Source of the DNA: Incurvaria masculella
Lineage: Eukaryota; Arthropoda; Insecta; Lepidoptera; Incurvariidae
Assembly: GCA_946894095.1 (NCBI GenBank)
Contig: OX335655.1
Coordinates: 16,740,001-16,804,000 of the forward strand
Length of the DNA: 64,000 nucleotides
Direction: 5' to 3'
Made by a program: the position numbers and the translations under genes. The notes beneath the pieces were generated by a model. The model was not told the DNA's origin and did no database searches. It was given only the letters and a program-made list of their open reading frames with translations. The number at the start of each line of letters is the position of its first letter. Position 1 is the stretch's first letter. Below, piece by piece: positions 22,511-32,536 of this stretch.

Positions 22511-22795
22511 TCGACAGCCTCTTCTGGTGATGACAATCGTTGGCCACGTATTGGTTAAAACATTTTGGGAACAGAATAATGTCACAAGGTGCCAGGTCGG
22601 GACTGTATGTATGCAGGATTACTCATAAGTTCGACGTTTTTAACCTTTGAAAATTCGTATGTCTGTATGGCCGTCTGAGAACTGGCATTGTTGTGATGCA
22701 AGATGATGCTGCGTTTACTGTTATTTTTACGGAGTTCGTCATTTACTTCCATCAAACAGGTGGTGTTATACAAATCACTATTCACACTTAGATTC
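22505..22795 (-). pseudogene. mariner transposase fragment
   Basis: Translated on the minus strand, 22583-22795 reads VNSDLYNTTCLMEVNDELRK, then RSIILHHNNASSQTA. A one-base shift later comes SPDLAPCDIILFPK, followed by RGQRLSSPEEAVEEYQVH. This is the C-terminal half of a mariner transposase: the HHDNA motif with the second catalytic Asp, then YSPDLAPCD with the third. The second Asp is Asn here (HHNN), and there are a frameshift and stops, so the gene is dead. The N-terminal DNA-binding half and the terminal inverted repeats are not found. Confidence 0.82.
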
Positions 22796-22947
22796 CTTTT
22801 TCATCTAAGTATTCACAGTCTCCAAAGCAACATCTGCATGCCTGTCTGTTTCATTTTACGGCGCACATCATTTATCTTTTTGTTGCATAAAGCTGTCCAT
22901 CACAAAATTAGTCACAAGATTGACGCGATAGTCGCCTTTCATAGGTA

Positions 22948-23052
22948 GTCGACTTTTAGTGAACCGCATATAGTTCCTTCCATACTCTCTATGCAAAGTG
23001 ACGTGTAAGTTGACGTGATTTAGATTGTTTGCCCTTTCATGCACTCGGCCCT
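22948..23052 (+). mobile_element. GACGTG foldback MITE (family C) copy
   Basis: GTCGACTTTTAGTGAACCGC, GCAAAGTGACGTG and CATGCACTCGGCCC: both ends of the family with a diverged middle. Confidence 0.6.
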
Positions 23053-23237
23053 ATGCGTTATAACACCAATATATTTAATTAATTTTTCGATATTTTTAGC
23101 TAAGTGGGCAGTTCCGAAAACTTATAGTGTGCCCTATGTATTATAAATGGAAAATGTTATAATATTTCTTATTTAATTAAGCTATATCGGCTCCATCCGT
23201 TATGATTAAAAAGTAGCAGATAAATTACATCGCCTTT

Positions 23238-23629
23238 GTCAGCCTCAGTGGCCCAGTGGCGCGACACTTCGGCGATCGCTCTCCGAAGTTAAGCAACGCT
23301 GGGTCCGGTCTGGTCTTGGATGGGTGACCATTCGACCGTTGAGAGAGGCTGGCCGTGGTTCGGATTCCACGTTAAGCTGTAGGTCCCCTTCCTCACTTAC
23401 TAGGTGGTAGGGTTTATCCCGCCCGGGTTGGTACCATCGCATTGGATGAACGATGGTCGAAGCGGCAATGAAAATTGTCCGTGTTTTCCATCCAGTTCAA
23501 TGTAGCCGTGCAATATAAGGAAGGTCCTGGCATGGCACCTAGTTCCCATGTGGTGTGTTAGGCTAATACCATGACAGAACTTGTGGTATTAGCCATCCAT
23601 GTCCAGTCACATAAAAAAAAAAAAAAAAA
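23238..23629 (+). mobile_element. 5S-like SINE, full-length copy
   Basis: Best-preserved copy, 392 bp, with a long poly-A tail at 23613-23629. The head shows TGGCCCAGTGGCG then the 5S-like control region at 23284-23331. It appears to have landed inside a Helitron, whose 3' end follows directly. Confidence 0.88.
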
Positions 23630-23747
23630 TCGCTATTGACCAGCCTTTTCGACTAGCCATTTGGGCTACTTTATATCTAGGAAATAATTCAGCTCGACAT
23701 CAGTCTAAAACGACATGGACCCGAGCGGAACTGGGTACCGCAGCTAG
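23630..23747 (+). mobile_element. Helitron 3' end
   Basis: Contains the hairpin ACCCGAGCGGAACTGGGT, then ACCGCAGCTAG followed by T: the short stem near the 3' end and CTAG|T terminus of insect Helitrons. The same terminus occurs at 30882. The 5' part is missing or interrupted by the SINE. Confidence 0.6.
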
Positions 23748-23762
23748 TATTAATCTAAATCA

Positions 23763-24680
23763 TAAAAGCCTCCGACATTGCTCTTCCAGCCTTCATCTCA
23801 TCCGCAATTGCTGGTGTGGATCTCATAGGGAAAATACTTTATCCATCACTAGGTAGTGATTTTGAGATCCACCACTTGCAGGAGGCTGTGGAGCACTGGA
23901 AATGTATCTGTCCAGGTGTCGATGTCCCCACAAATAGGAAGGTTCAACGCAAATGGGACACGCCTCTTATAAATATTTTAAAAAATGAATTGTTGGAATG
24001 TGGGTCGGAGATTGATCGAGCGCGTCTTTTGGCAGGAAACATAACCTACGTGTAGCCGTCGCGATACGGGTGGGTGCCAAGGTGTGTCAACCTCATATTT
24101 GCACATGTGGAGCAAGTGTTGACTGCTTCGGTCTCCATGGTCTGTTTTGTCAAAGAAGTGCTGGTCGTATATCCCGTCATTGCAGCATTAATAACATCAT
24201 AAAACGCTCCTTGGCGTCTGTTAACATACCATGCATTATTGAGCCACCCGGCATAAGCCGCAATGACGGGAAGAGACCGGATGGAATGACCTTGGTACCA
24301 TAGAGTCGAGGCAGACCTTTGGTATGGGATGCGACGTGCGTCGATACCTTGGCACCGTTCCATGTGCACGACACATTCCGGGTTTAAAAACTCTTCTTTT
24401 AAAGGCTCCTTCTAGTTTCAAATGATTGAGTTGGATTCAAAGGGATCCAGAAGGAAGTACAGCCGTGGTACATTCGTTCCAATAATTGCAAGAATGTCGA
24501 TATTGCATGGTGTAGAATCTTCACGAACGAGGACAAACGCGAACCTGTCCATTGTGTTTCTGCAGTTGTTGGAAGCGGTCATGGCCGCGGCGCGCGTGTC
24601 GGCGACGATCCACGCGAGCTTGCCACAATGGCGGCTCGATGAAGCGGCTTTAGAACCCTCAGGGGGGGTTCGGGAGTGAG
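23763..24680 (+). pseudogene. Retrotransposon ORF2 C-terminal region with zinc and RPD motifs
   Basis: Three frames laid end to end give the C-terminal part of a non-LTR retrotransposon protein. The first (about 23770-24055) has ALPAFISSAIAG and IDRARLLAG. The second (24070-24303) has CQPHICTCGASVDCFGLHGL, AGRISRH and EPPGISRNDGKRPDGMT. After a stop it continues LVWDATCVDTLAP, then 24422-24679. The CxC...H...C cluster followed by RPD and, about 15 residues later, WD resembles the zinc-plus-(K/R)PD...D layout of restriction-like endonucleases in R2-type elements. Frameshifts and at least three stops show it is dead. Clade assignment is inference. Confidence 0.62.
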
Positions 24681-24885
24681 TTAACCTAAAAATAGCTGGG
24701 AGATATATTATTATTGAAATAACGGAACCGTTATTTATACTTCCAACGTATTTACGGGACAGACCAGATTTTTACGTAACTGTAATGATATTCTAGAAGT
24801 GTGGAAACATTAACTATTTAAAAAAGTGAGTTGATATTTAGTGAATAATTCGAACTCACTCTTTCCCTGAATGGACCCCCTGATC
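24655..24885. mobile_element. Relative of the palindromic MITE at 21893
   Basis: Shares GAGTTAACCTAAAAATAGCT with 21893-22017 and ends GAACTCACTCTTTCCCTGAA then GACCCCC, the inverted form of its left edge. Confidence 0.45.
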
Positions 24886-25245
24886 GAAAAACCGGCCAAG
24901 TGCGAGTCGGACTCGCACACGAAGGGTTCCGTACCAGATTGAATACAAGATTGAACACAAACAAAAATACGTTTTTTGTGTGGGTCCCCACATTATTATT
25001 TTTTAATTTGACGCTTTTTGTTGTTATAGCGGCAAAATAAATACACACTCTATGAAAAATTCAGTTGCCTACCTATTACGGCTCATGAGATACAACCCTG
25101 CGACGGACGGACGGACGGGCGGACGGAAGGACGGACGGACGGACGGACGGACGGACGGACGGACGGACGGAAGGACGGACAAACTGACAGCGAAGGCTTA
25201 GTAATAGAGTTCCGTTTTCACCCTTTGGGTACGGAACCCTAAAAA
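24886..25245 (+). mobile_element. GGTTCCGT element, full copy with expanded ACGG core
   Basis: Runs from AAAAACCGGCCAAGTGCGAG to CGGAACCCTAAAAAG. The ACGG core at about 25093-25178 has been expanded to roughly 20 units, with GGGC and GGAAGG interruptions. Confidence 0.85.
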
Positions 25246-25680
25246 GATGTGCCCTATTGCGCGCCTACTATTAGACCAGGGGGATACCATGTTAAGTTAA
25301 CTCACCGGGAGCAAGTGAATTGGCAAGAGAGTGTTTGAATCGGATGTTTAGTTGCATTTAGTACCATGCTAACTGTCATACGACGTTTTTTTTAACCTCC
25401 TTGTAGCCCAACGGAAGCTGCAAGAGACGTGAAATGCTTTACGCATACCTGATTCCGGAATCAGGTTATGTGGGACTGGTTGACCTAACCTAACCTAACC
25501 CTAGGCCAGACCTACCCACTAAAACACCCCCCTAATGTCCTTTAGCCTGTCGGCGTTATAAAGGATAGCCGGATGTTTGGCGGGTGTCGGCCTGAACTGA
25601 CTGAGATTTACCAGTCAACGTGGTACGAAATGCAACCAAACGTCAATTTTAACACTCACTCACTCGGCAATTTAGCCCCG
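25246..25680. other. No gene; short CCTAA run
   Basis: Three CCTAA units plus CCCTAA lie at 25485-25503 (insect telomere-like motif), otherwise nothing recognised. Confidence 0.4.
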
Positions 25681-25772
25681 GTTGCGTCCCTTCCATACTG
25701 TTCACACAAAGTGACGTGTCTAATCATACTTTGACGTTGATTTTGATTTATTGTCCTTTCGTGCACTCGGCC
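25681..25772 (+). mobile_element. GACGTG foldback MITE (family C) copy
   Basis: CACAAAGTGACGTGTCTAATC, a TTGACGTTGATTTTG block, and TCGTGCACTCGGCCC at the right end. Confidence 0.65.
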
Positions 25773-26342
25773 CATGGACCATGGCATAGCATAGACCAGC
25801 GCTGGCATACACAATGGAGAGTAGGGATAGATTGACTTGCGTACAAAACTCGCCAAAAACTGCTTATATTCGCTGGTGCCATAACATTTCTAACCAGCGC
25901 CATCTTCCGTCACTGCCAGAACTAGTTAATACGGTCATTAAACTAATTTTGTTTCCAAATTTTCAAAACCTAAAGAAAACGTTACATTTCAACAATAAAT
26001 TAAGTTATCTCATTGTTATTAATTTATTCTGAAATGGGAATTGAAACGCCATCTGTGGACTTTTATTATCGCTATTCGACACTTGTAGATGATGATTATC
26101 TATACCATCCTTTATCTATGACCATGGTAACCCCCCTGTTATGCAATAAATGAGTGTGCGCGAGTTTTTTTACGCCCACTGACTGTACCGTATCTGTCGG
26201 ACGTCTGAGCGTCAGTGTTGCCACGTATCGCTTTGCGTTCAGCTAAGCGGTTCCGGCGCTCTTCAGCGGTTCCAGCTAGAAACAGCGTGACGCGTGCAGC
26301 GCGCCGCGGAAACGGGCAATTTGAACCGATTTACATATTGCT
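25773..26342. other. Unassigned; GC-richer toward the right
   Basis: 26160-26340 is GC-richer than its surroundings and carries GCGTCAGTGTTGCC, an initiator-like TCAGT, upstream of the small open frame at 26343. Confidence 0.35.
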
Positions 26343-26531
26343 ATGTCCCGGTGCAGAGTGTCATTTGCGAAGTCTTGTCTGGACAGTGTCATAATTTGCA
26401 TCCTTTTCGCGCCCATCGCCGAACAGGTGCTCTGCAGTATTTGTAATAGCAACTTTCTGTTACCTAATGACGAGCAATCATCATGTGACAATCACAGTGT
26501 GAACTTTTTGACGACTCAAGCACACGCTTAA
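26343..26531 (+). CDS. Small open frame with a hydrophobic N-terminal segment, doubtful
   Basis: A 62-codon frame from ATG to stop. It has Arg/Lys near the start, a hydrophobic stretch SVIICILFAPIA (about residues 15-26) and then a Cys-containing tail (CSICNS). This is compatible with a small secreted or membrane peptide or a first exon, and the upstream DNA is GC-richer. No homologous family is recognised and the opposite strand is also open over much of it (26276-26491), so it may be chance. Confidence 0.25.
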   Translation: MSRCRVSFAKSCLDSVIICILFAPIAEQVLCSICNSNFLLPNDEQSSCDNHSVNFLTTQAHA

Positions 26532-27233
26532 AGAGAAAAGCGCCAAAATTAAAGTATTGGTAAGGTTAGGTTAGGTTAGGTTAGTTGGTTGGTTTTGTTG
26601 CACGAGAAATTCGAGGAGCTCTCACAAGAGTAGCTGTCATTCTGTATGTAGAAATATGACGAATACATCCCTTTCGCCAGAGTGTTATACGTAACATATT
26701 TAAAATTAAATTAAAATTTTCAACCATTTCACTACCACTGTATGTACCTACTCATGAAGCGTACACGAGTTCAATTCAGATAAAAAGCAAACATATACGC
26801 TTAGCTTTCGCCTGACGTCAGTGCGTTTGTCATCGCACTCTAATTAGAATAATTAGAAAGGAACAACACTAAGGTGACTCATGACTGTCATTTCATGGTT
26901 AAGAAAGTTTTGTAACTCACTGACAAATGTCAAAAATGAGTCGAATGTTCTATGAATGTTCATGACCCGAATTGCAAGGCTTATTCTTAGCCCGAGGTAC
27001 CTACCAGCCCTCTGGTCATGTGATGTTTCTACTCTGCTGCCGAGATTCATAGAAATTACTTTTACTTTTTTATTTTAACACAAAATGTATGGAACTAATG
27101 TCAAATTTGACAGTCAGAAGCCATACTTTGACTAAGCACGCATGAGATGAGGCATGACGACAATGCATTGAAAAGTTATATTATTGCACGAACCCAAAGT
27201 TTCAACACCAAACTTCGCAAACACGACAGTCAC
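26532..27233. other. No gene; short TTAGG run
   Basis: GGTTAGGTTAGGTTAGGTTAG at about 26563-26583 is a short telomere-type run inside unique-looking AT-rich DNA. Confidence 0.4.
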
Positions 27234-27362
27234 TTAGGGTCGAGTGTCGAAAATCGACGTGAAAGCATCATTTAACATGTCACAATTGATTTATAGATAT
27301 CATGAAAGAGAGCTGAGTCAGCTCCACACGGTTCACTAAAAGTGACGTGTTTAATCAATGTT
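27234..27362 (+). mobile_element. GACGTG foldback MITE (family C) copy
   Basis: Left end TTAGGGTCGAGTG, right end GGTTCACTAAAAGTGACGTG. The middle is diverged. Confidence 0.6.
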
Positions 27363-27499
27363 AACTTGGAAATATCTTCTTCCAATCGGGCCTTGGAATC
27401 TTTGGAATAATTATCACTATTTTTCGTCACGCCGCACATGATTCTATAGGGAGTTCGCACAGACGTGAGAGGACGTCACCGTATCAACATAAGTGTGTG

Positions 27500-27780
27500 G
27501 CGTCCTATAGTGGGTTCCAAACCATGGAACAGCTCGCATTGGTAACGAAATTAGTTGCCATGCCAGACTTTCATTTATGTGCACCGCTGTTGAACTGAAT
27601 GGATATTCACCTTATAGACATTATTGCGGATGATCACGCACAAATTTGATTTTCCCATCGATCATCTCTCATCCAATGAGATGGATGCGATGGATTTATT
27701 CCCCTGGTAGGGGAAGGGGTTCCCAACAATGGAACAGCTCGCATCCGTAAGAAATGCATGACCGGGACGAGGATTTGACA
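27500..27780 (-). mobile_element. Diverged 5S-type SINE body
   Basis: Reverse-strand pieces such as CCATGGAACAGCTCGCAT (twice), TTAGTTGCCATGCCAGAC and TGAACTGAATGGATATTC correspond to the SINE body. Two partial copies appear joined. Confidence 0.45.
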
Positions 27781-28095
27781 CCATAACCTCTCGCATGAAA
27801 GGCAAGTCGTCCAGCCCGAACACTATAGCACATTATAGGCAAAGAATATATAATAAATATAGGTAAGGCTGTGATCATGCCTACACCACGGGCTGTACTA
27901 GTACGAGGCAGCCGCAAGTCAGGCAGGCGGCACTGCGCGACCGTCCCTCCGAACCGGCAGCGGTGTGACTCTTGATTTTGGCACCAATCCTGAGGCTTGT
28001 GGCTAGGCAGAATGTATTTATATCTAATAGAGTGCCGAAATGTGAAGAAGACATTGCGCGGGCCCGGTAGGTGCTCACTAGTGCTTAGAACTGCT
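27781..28095. other. No gene supported
   Basis: A 65-codon minus-strand frame exists but shows no domain. Confidence 0.35.
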
Positions 28096-28177
28096 AGTCC
28101 CAGTTGTCACCTAAACTGGCGTTTACGGAACTTCGAAGTTCGGTAAAAACGTCAAACTCCATACAAGTTTTTACTAG

Positions 28178-28937
28178 ATATTTTTTTATTTATTTATTTA
28201 TTTCAGGAAAAACAAACAGAGTAACATAGAAAACTTAACATAAGTGTTAATATATTGCTTACAAAATATGTTAGTCCAGCTTCGTATTTCACAAGTTTAG
28301 CAAAAGTAGTAGGACGAAGCAGTATATGTATAGTATAGAACAGAGAAACAAAATAAGAAAAACTTACAGCTATTGATTAACTTTTATATTAAAGATTGTA
28401 TATGCTAGTAAGCAAACCACGGTCGATATTGTCGTTGCAATGCCTCAGTGGATCATCCAGATCGAATAAATGGCAATCTGTAAAACGTAATGTGATGTAA
28501 TACAATATAGTATAATATAGTATAATACAGTATGGTATGGGAACATAGGACCAAAGAAAAGTAAATAAGTAAGTAAATAACATTGACAGAACTAGATTAT
28601 TTTAAGGTATGAGTATATTAATAGGGTATAATATTCATACATAAATATATTACAAAATATATGTATTTGGCCATTTGTTTCTAAGCGGAAAGTGTACGCA
28701 ATACAGCTTTCTTAAATTGATAACACGTCATGAAGAAGATGTCCACATCCGAGTCACCGAATTGAGTATTATATGTATTACACATACGCCAGACCGGCAT
28801 ACGGAAACCTGAGTTGGTTCGACATAGATCCAAGTGGAAAACATGAGTATTTCCTAGTCGAGCGTGACGGAGTCCGCAGACCTATTTGATTTAGTAAATC
28901 AGGACAATCTACTAAACTCTGTGGTTGTAATGTGTGG
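28178..28937 (-). mobile_element. 5'-truncated CR1-like LINE fragment
   Basis: On the minus strand the piece starts near 28937, carries a short coding tail, a 3' UTR of about 490 bp and ends in tandem AAAT units at 28178-28203. This is the typical 5'-truncated product of incomplete reverse transcription. Confidence 0.72.
28682..28888 (-). pseudogene. C-terminal coding tail of the LINE fragment
   Basis: Reads VCGLRHARLGNTHVFHLDLC, then RTNSGFRMPVWRMCNTYN, then DSDVDIFFMTCYQFKKAVLR to a stop at 28682. The pattern LCRTN...RMC..YN...DIF....FK is typical of the extreme C-terminus of CR1/Jockey-group ORF2 proteins. The upstream frame is closed by a stop, consistent with truncation. Confidence 0.6.
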
Positions 28938-29132
28938 TAATTCTGTGATTTTACTTCTTCAAGCTGTCAAAGTAAGCTCGGACTTCCGATTTGTAGGAAA
29001 ACGGCAAAGTCGACGAATTTACGGCAACGTTGAGTAATCTGTCAAATCAAACTCGGACTCGCATTTCTCAATACATTTGAAAAGGCCAGTTGATCGGATT
29101 GCCGTAAACACCAATTTAGGTGACAGCTGGGA

Positions 29133-29931
29133 CTACGGGCTCTGTCTGACTCTTTTGATCCCAGCGAAAAGGACAAGAGTAGCGATTGAAACACGTTTGT
29201 AAAAGGGCGGATTAGCCACTTGCTATTGATTACTATTGTTTCGCTTACTATTGTTTTTCTCTAAGTTCCGACGGCATGTAACACATAAGAACTTCACAGG
29301 ACGCTATTTAGTGCGAACGTTCCGAATTCGTAAGGTTCATTTGTATGGTTCAAGGCATAGACAAGGAGATAGGAGATATGGCATCGAGCGCGCTTATTAT
29401 GGGACCCGCTGTCTCCAATTTTCAAAAACTACCAATCCAAATTAACTTACATTCCAAATGTGTGTAGGTGGGAAACGACGTGACGAACGCTAGTATCTAT
29501 GTAGAGCACATTCGCGCGCGGTGGCGATGTTTCGACTGTGTGGCATACGACGCGCCGCCGGATTCCCATACAATTATATGGTAATTTTGACCATATACCG
29601 CAGACGCTATATCGACCGCATGCCATTTCTTCCTTTCTCTACAGTAGTTCAAGGGGGGTTTCACTGTTCGGTTACAAACACGGGGTTGGTTCATAAATCA
29701 ATCAATGCGTGTGTTAGCAAGTTTTTGTTTCCAACCAAAAGGAGTCAAATACCAAAAAAAAAGTAATTTACATACAAAATAGTTTAGTCTATGCAAAATA
29801 TCTGCAAATAGGAGCAAATATTACGATTGTATACAATATCGCATATATGCGAAACTTAAATTTCTTTCATGACTTTGCATTGCTGACATTGACTTCAATG
29901 GATGGGTCCTTGCATCAATGATATGTAAATA
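29133..29931. other. No gene seen
   Basis: Only short open frames on both strands. 29505-29540 is GC-rich (CATTCGCGCGCGGTGGCG). Confidence 0.4.
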
Positions 29932-30882
29932 TCTATACTAATAATAAATATGTAAGGGGTGTTCAGGGAGTAAGTTGCTTTATTTTCTAAGATACTTCGT
30001 TTATAGACTTTATGCATGATACTAAGACTAAATTGATGATTTTTAGAAATCAGTTCTGTATGTATGTATGTATGTATGTTCCTCCATAACTCTTAAACCG
30101 ATTACCCGAATTCGATGAAACTTACTACATGTATATGTAAATACACGGGACACAGGATAGGCTATATATAATTCAGTTCCGCTTACGTTAAGATGTAGCT
30201 TTCAAACAAACCGAAATACCCCGAGGCGGCGGCTTGGGGGTAATCACTATCTGCCTTTATTTCTTCGTTTACTTCTTCTCAGCCACGCAACGGACTTTTT
30301 GATACGGTTTTCATTAATATAAGGAGCGATCAACGAGCAAGGACTGCATATGTAATTTTAAATATTTGACTGTTCTTAAAAATTGTAGGTGTTAAAAAGG
30401 CCTACAGAAAGTTCCACGATATCATGTAGAGCGATAACCACTCGCCCGATTTATTTGCGTATTTTATCAACGTATAGCAACACTGGGCGCAGTCAGATTC
30501 CGGATGGGTTACTGTTTTCGATGTTGAAGGTGGCTGTGGTTCGTATTCCTCATAAAAAAATGTAAAAGTAAGGAAGGTGGTAGGGTCAATCCCGCCTTTG
30601 TTGGTTTTGTATCAATTTATATGTAGCAGTGCCAGTGCCGTAAGGGTCTGGCGGCACATGCTTTTAAAATTCGCTCCCAAATGTTTATGAAGCTCTAAAT
30701 GGGAATATGTCGATGTTTATCATTAAATCATGCCATATCGGTTACAAATATTTTTATTAAATTTGGTAGATGGATACATAGTCCCGGACCATCCTATTGG
30801 TGGGTTACTATCCAGGAAATAATTTAGACCGAAATCAATCCAACACGACATTGACCCGAGCGGAGCCGGGTACCGCAGCTAG
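29932..30882 (+). mobile_element. Non-autonomous Helitron
   Basis: Starts TCTATACTAATAATAAATAT after an A. Soon after comes a (TATG)n stretch at about 30060, then CTCTTAAACCGATTACCCGA, typical of insect Helitron left ends. It ends with the hairpin ACCCGAGCGGAGCCGGGT, then ACCGCAGCTAG followed by T. The A|TC...CTAG|T boundary without target-site duplication is the Helitron signature. No Rep-helicase is encoded. A diverged SINE lies inside. Confidence 0.7.
30440..30660 (+). mobile_element. Diverged 5S-type SINE inside the Helitron
   Basis: ACTGGGCGCAGTCAGATTCC, GGATGGGTTACTG (box-C-like), then GGTGGTAGGGTCAATCCCGC, as in the SINE body. Confidence 0.5.
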
Positions 30883-31198
30883 TAATAATATAAATATAAA
30901 TGTACGTTCAGAAACTGCTACTAGGTGACGTGTAGAGGCGGTGGCGGTGTAGGGTTCTGTTGTATAACGGGTCTGGTCCCTGGAATCCGCATCTCTTCCT
31001 GGAAAATAATTTTAACAGGATAATGAGGTGATCAAGGTCCATGCAATGGCTCGTGTCTGATTCTTCACACAAATTTTAAAATATTTTTCTGATTTTTTTC
31101 TCATTAAATTAATTAACAGAGAGCTACGTCTGTACGTTTTGATTTTTTTATAACTTATCCTCTTAACTTAGGCTTTAAAGATTTGTATGACAATGTTT
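30883..31198. other. No gene seen
   Basis: AT-rich, no supported feature. Confidence 0.4.
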
Positions 31199-31562
31199 AA
31201 GGATGTTCCGACCCATACAATATTTTTTACACAGAACGCAAAAAGTATTGCACTTTAAGGCACGAATTCGTCAAAAATATTAAATATATCCATAGTAGTT
31301 GCAGCGAAAACATATTCTTGTATTATGTTTAATGGTTTCGTTGTAATTGCTGATTAGAAGTTTCACACCGTTAGATGGCGCTGTTAAATAAAAATCGTAT
31401 TTAAATAAATTGTAACAAAACCAATAATCCTAAAATTGTGAAATTGTTTTCGCTGCAATTAATATAACTATATTAAACTTTTACTATTAATTCGTGGCTT
31501 AAAGTGCAATACTTTTTGCGTAATGTGTTCAAACAACTTTATATGGGTCGGAACAGCCTTCA
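31199..31562. mobile_element. MITE with about 70-bp terminal inverted repeats
   Basis: The left arm has GGATGTTCCGACCCATA, then CGCAAAAAGTATTGCACTTT; the right arm is its complement and ends TATGGGTCGGAACAGCCTT. The centre has TTAGATGGCGCTGT, shared with the 414-bp unit at 14981, so the two may be related. Confidence 0.75.
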
Positions 31563-31731
31563 GGGCGTATATCATGCATTTAATAATTATAGCAATTTCT
31601 TATGTTAATAAACATGTCTAGCGAAAACTATATAATAAAAAAATAAGTTATATCAAAATAAAAAACTTTAGAGTAAAATTAAAATTATATTATACAATTT
31701 AAATGATATAAAAATTTTGACACAAGCCATT

Positions 31732-31884
31732 GGCCGCCATAACAACAAATAGGTTAATTAAAAAAATATAAAAAAATTAAGTGGGGTCCCATACATCAAA
31801 CGTGACTTTTTGTGTTCAATTTTGTACGATGGGACGGAACCCTTCGAGTGCGAGTCTTTCGTGTGCGCACTTGGCCGGTTTTTT
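31732..31884 (-). mobile_element. GGTTCCGT element, partial
   Basis: Only the AACCGGCCAAGTGCG-end half is present, in reverse, ending at TTGGCCGGTTTTTT. Confidence 0.7.
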
Positions 31885-31911
31885 ACAACTAAGTATACGA
31901 TATTGAACACA

Positions 31912-32203
31912 TTTTTAGGGTTCCGTACCCAAAGGATGAAAACGGAACCCTATTACTAAGCATCCGCTGTCCGTCCGTCCATCCGTCCGTCCGTCTGTCA
32001 CAGGGCTGTATTTCATGAACCGTAATAGTTAGGCAGCTGAAATTTTCACAGAGTGTGTATTTATTTTGCCGCTATAACAACAAATGGGTAAAATAAAAAA
32101 AATATAAAAATTAAAGGGGAGCCCCATATAAAAAACGTGATTTTGGGGTTGATGGAACGGATCCCTTCGTGTGCGAGTTTGACTCGCACTTGGCCGGTTT
32201 TTT
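31912..32203 (-). mobile_element. GGTTCCGT element, full copy
   Basis: Reverse orientation, from TTTTTAGGGTTCCGTACCC to CACTTGGCCGGTTTTTT, with a short ACGG core. Tandem with the partial copy just to the left. Confidence 0.8.
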
Positions 32204-32413
32204 CTTGTTTATTTTTGAATTGGTGAAAATTTATTTAAGAAATATTTCAATTTGAAATGTTTGGAAAATGCACTGTTTCGACGGTTTTCAACTGCGAATT
32301 TCTCGTAAATTTCCGATCAGATTTTAATGAGATTTCTTATGACTGATCGGCTCGGGCAGTCGTTTACACCCTGTATGTATAATTGTTACCGAAAAATTAT
32401 GATAAATAAATAC

Positions 32414-32536
32414 CTTGTGTAATTCTGTGTCCTCTCTAAGTCCGTCATACTTGTAGTAATAGTATCCAGAGGAAAGTACAGCCACCGACAGAAGGCATAC
32501 GGCCAGTCCCACTGCTACTTTGTAGCTAATCAACAT
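32414..32536 (-). CDS. Candidate first coding exon of a signal-anchor membrane protein
   Basis: ATG at 32536 opens a 41-codon segment that ends at AAG|GTATTT, a plausible donor in phase 0. The product has a short N-terminus with Lys6, one hydrophobic helix (VAVGLAVCLLSVAVL, about 7-21), then SSGYYYYKYDGLREDTELHK. A short N-terminus, one membrane span and a charged, possibly coiled stem suit a type II (signal-anchor) membrane protein of the secretory pathway. I do not recognise the family. The next exon would lie at lower coordinates, but repeats fill that side. The upstream DNA (32540-32620) is GC-richer, as a 5' exon edge would be. Confidence 0.42.

Larger units (their letters stand above)
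28096..29132 (+). mobile_element. MITE family B, copy 3, split by a LINE fragment
   Basis: The left half is 28096-28177 (GTTGTCACCTAAACTGGCG to TTACTAGATAT). The right half is from about 28938 (TCTGTGATTTTACTTCTTC) to 29132 (AATTTAGGTGACAGCTG). The two halves join at the point that reads CTAGATATTCTG in the intact copies (complement at 9593). About 760 bp of LINE sequence is inserted between them. Confidence 0.75.

Noticed and set aside
25093..25178. CRISPR-like array
   Set aside because: It is a simple ACGG microsatellite with no spacers; the 104-bp and 124-bp arrays also have no unique spacers.
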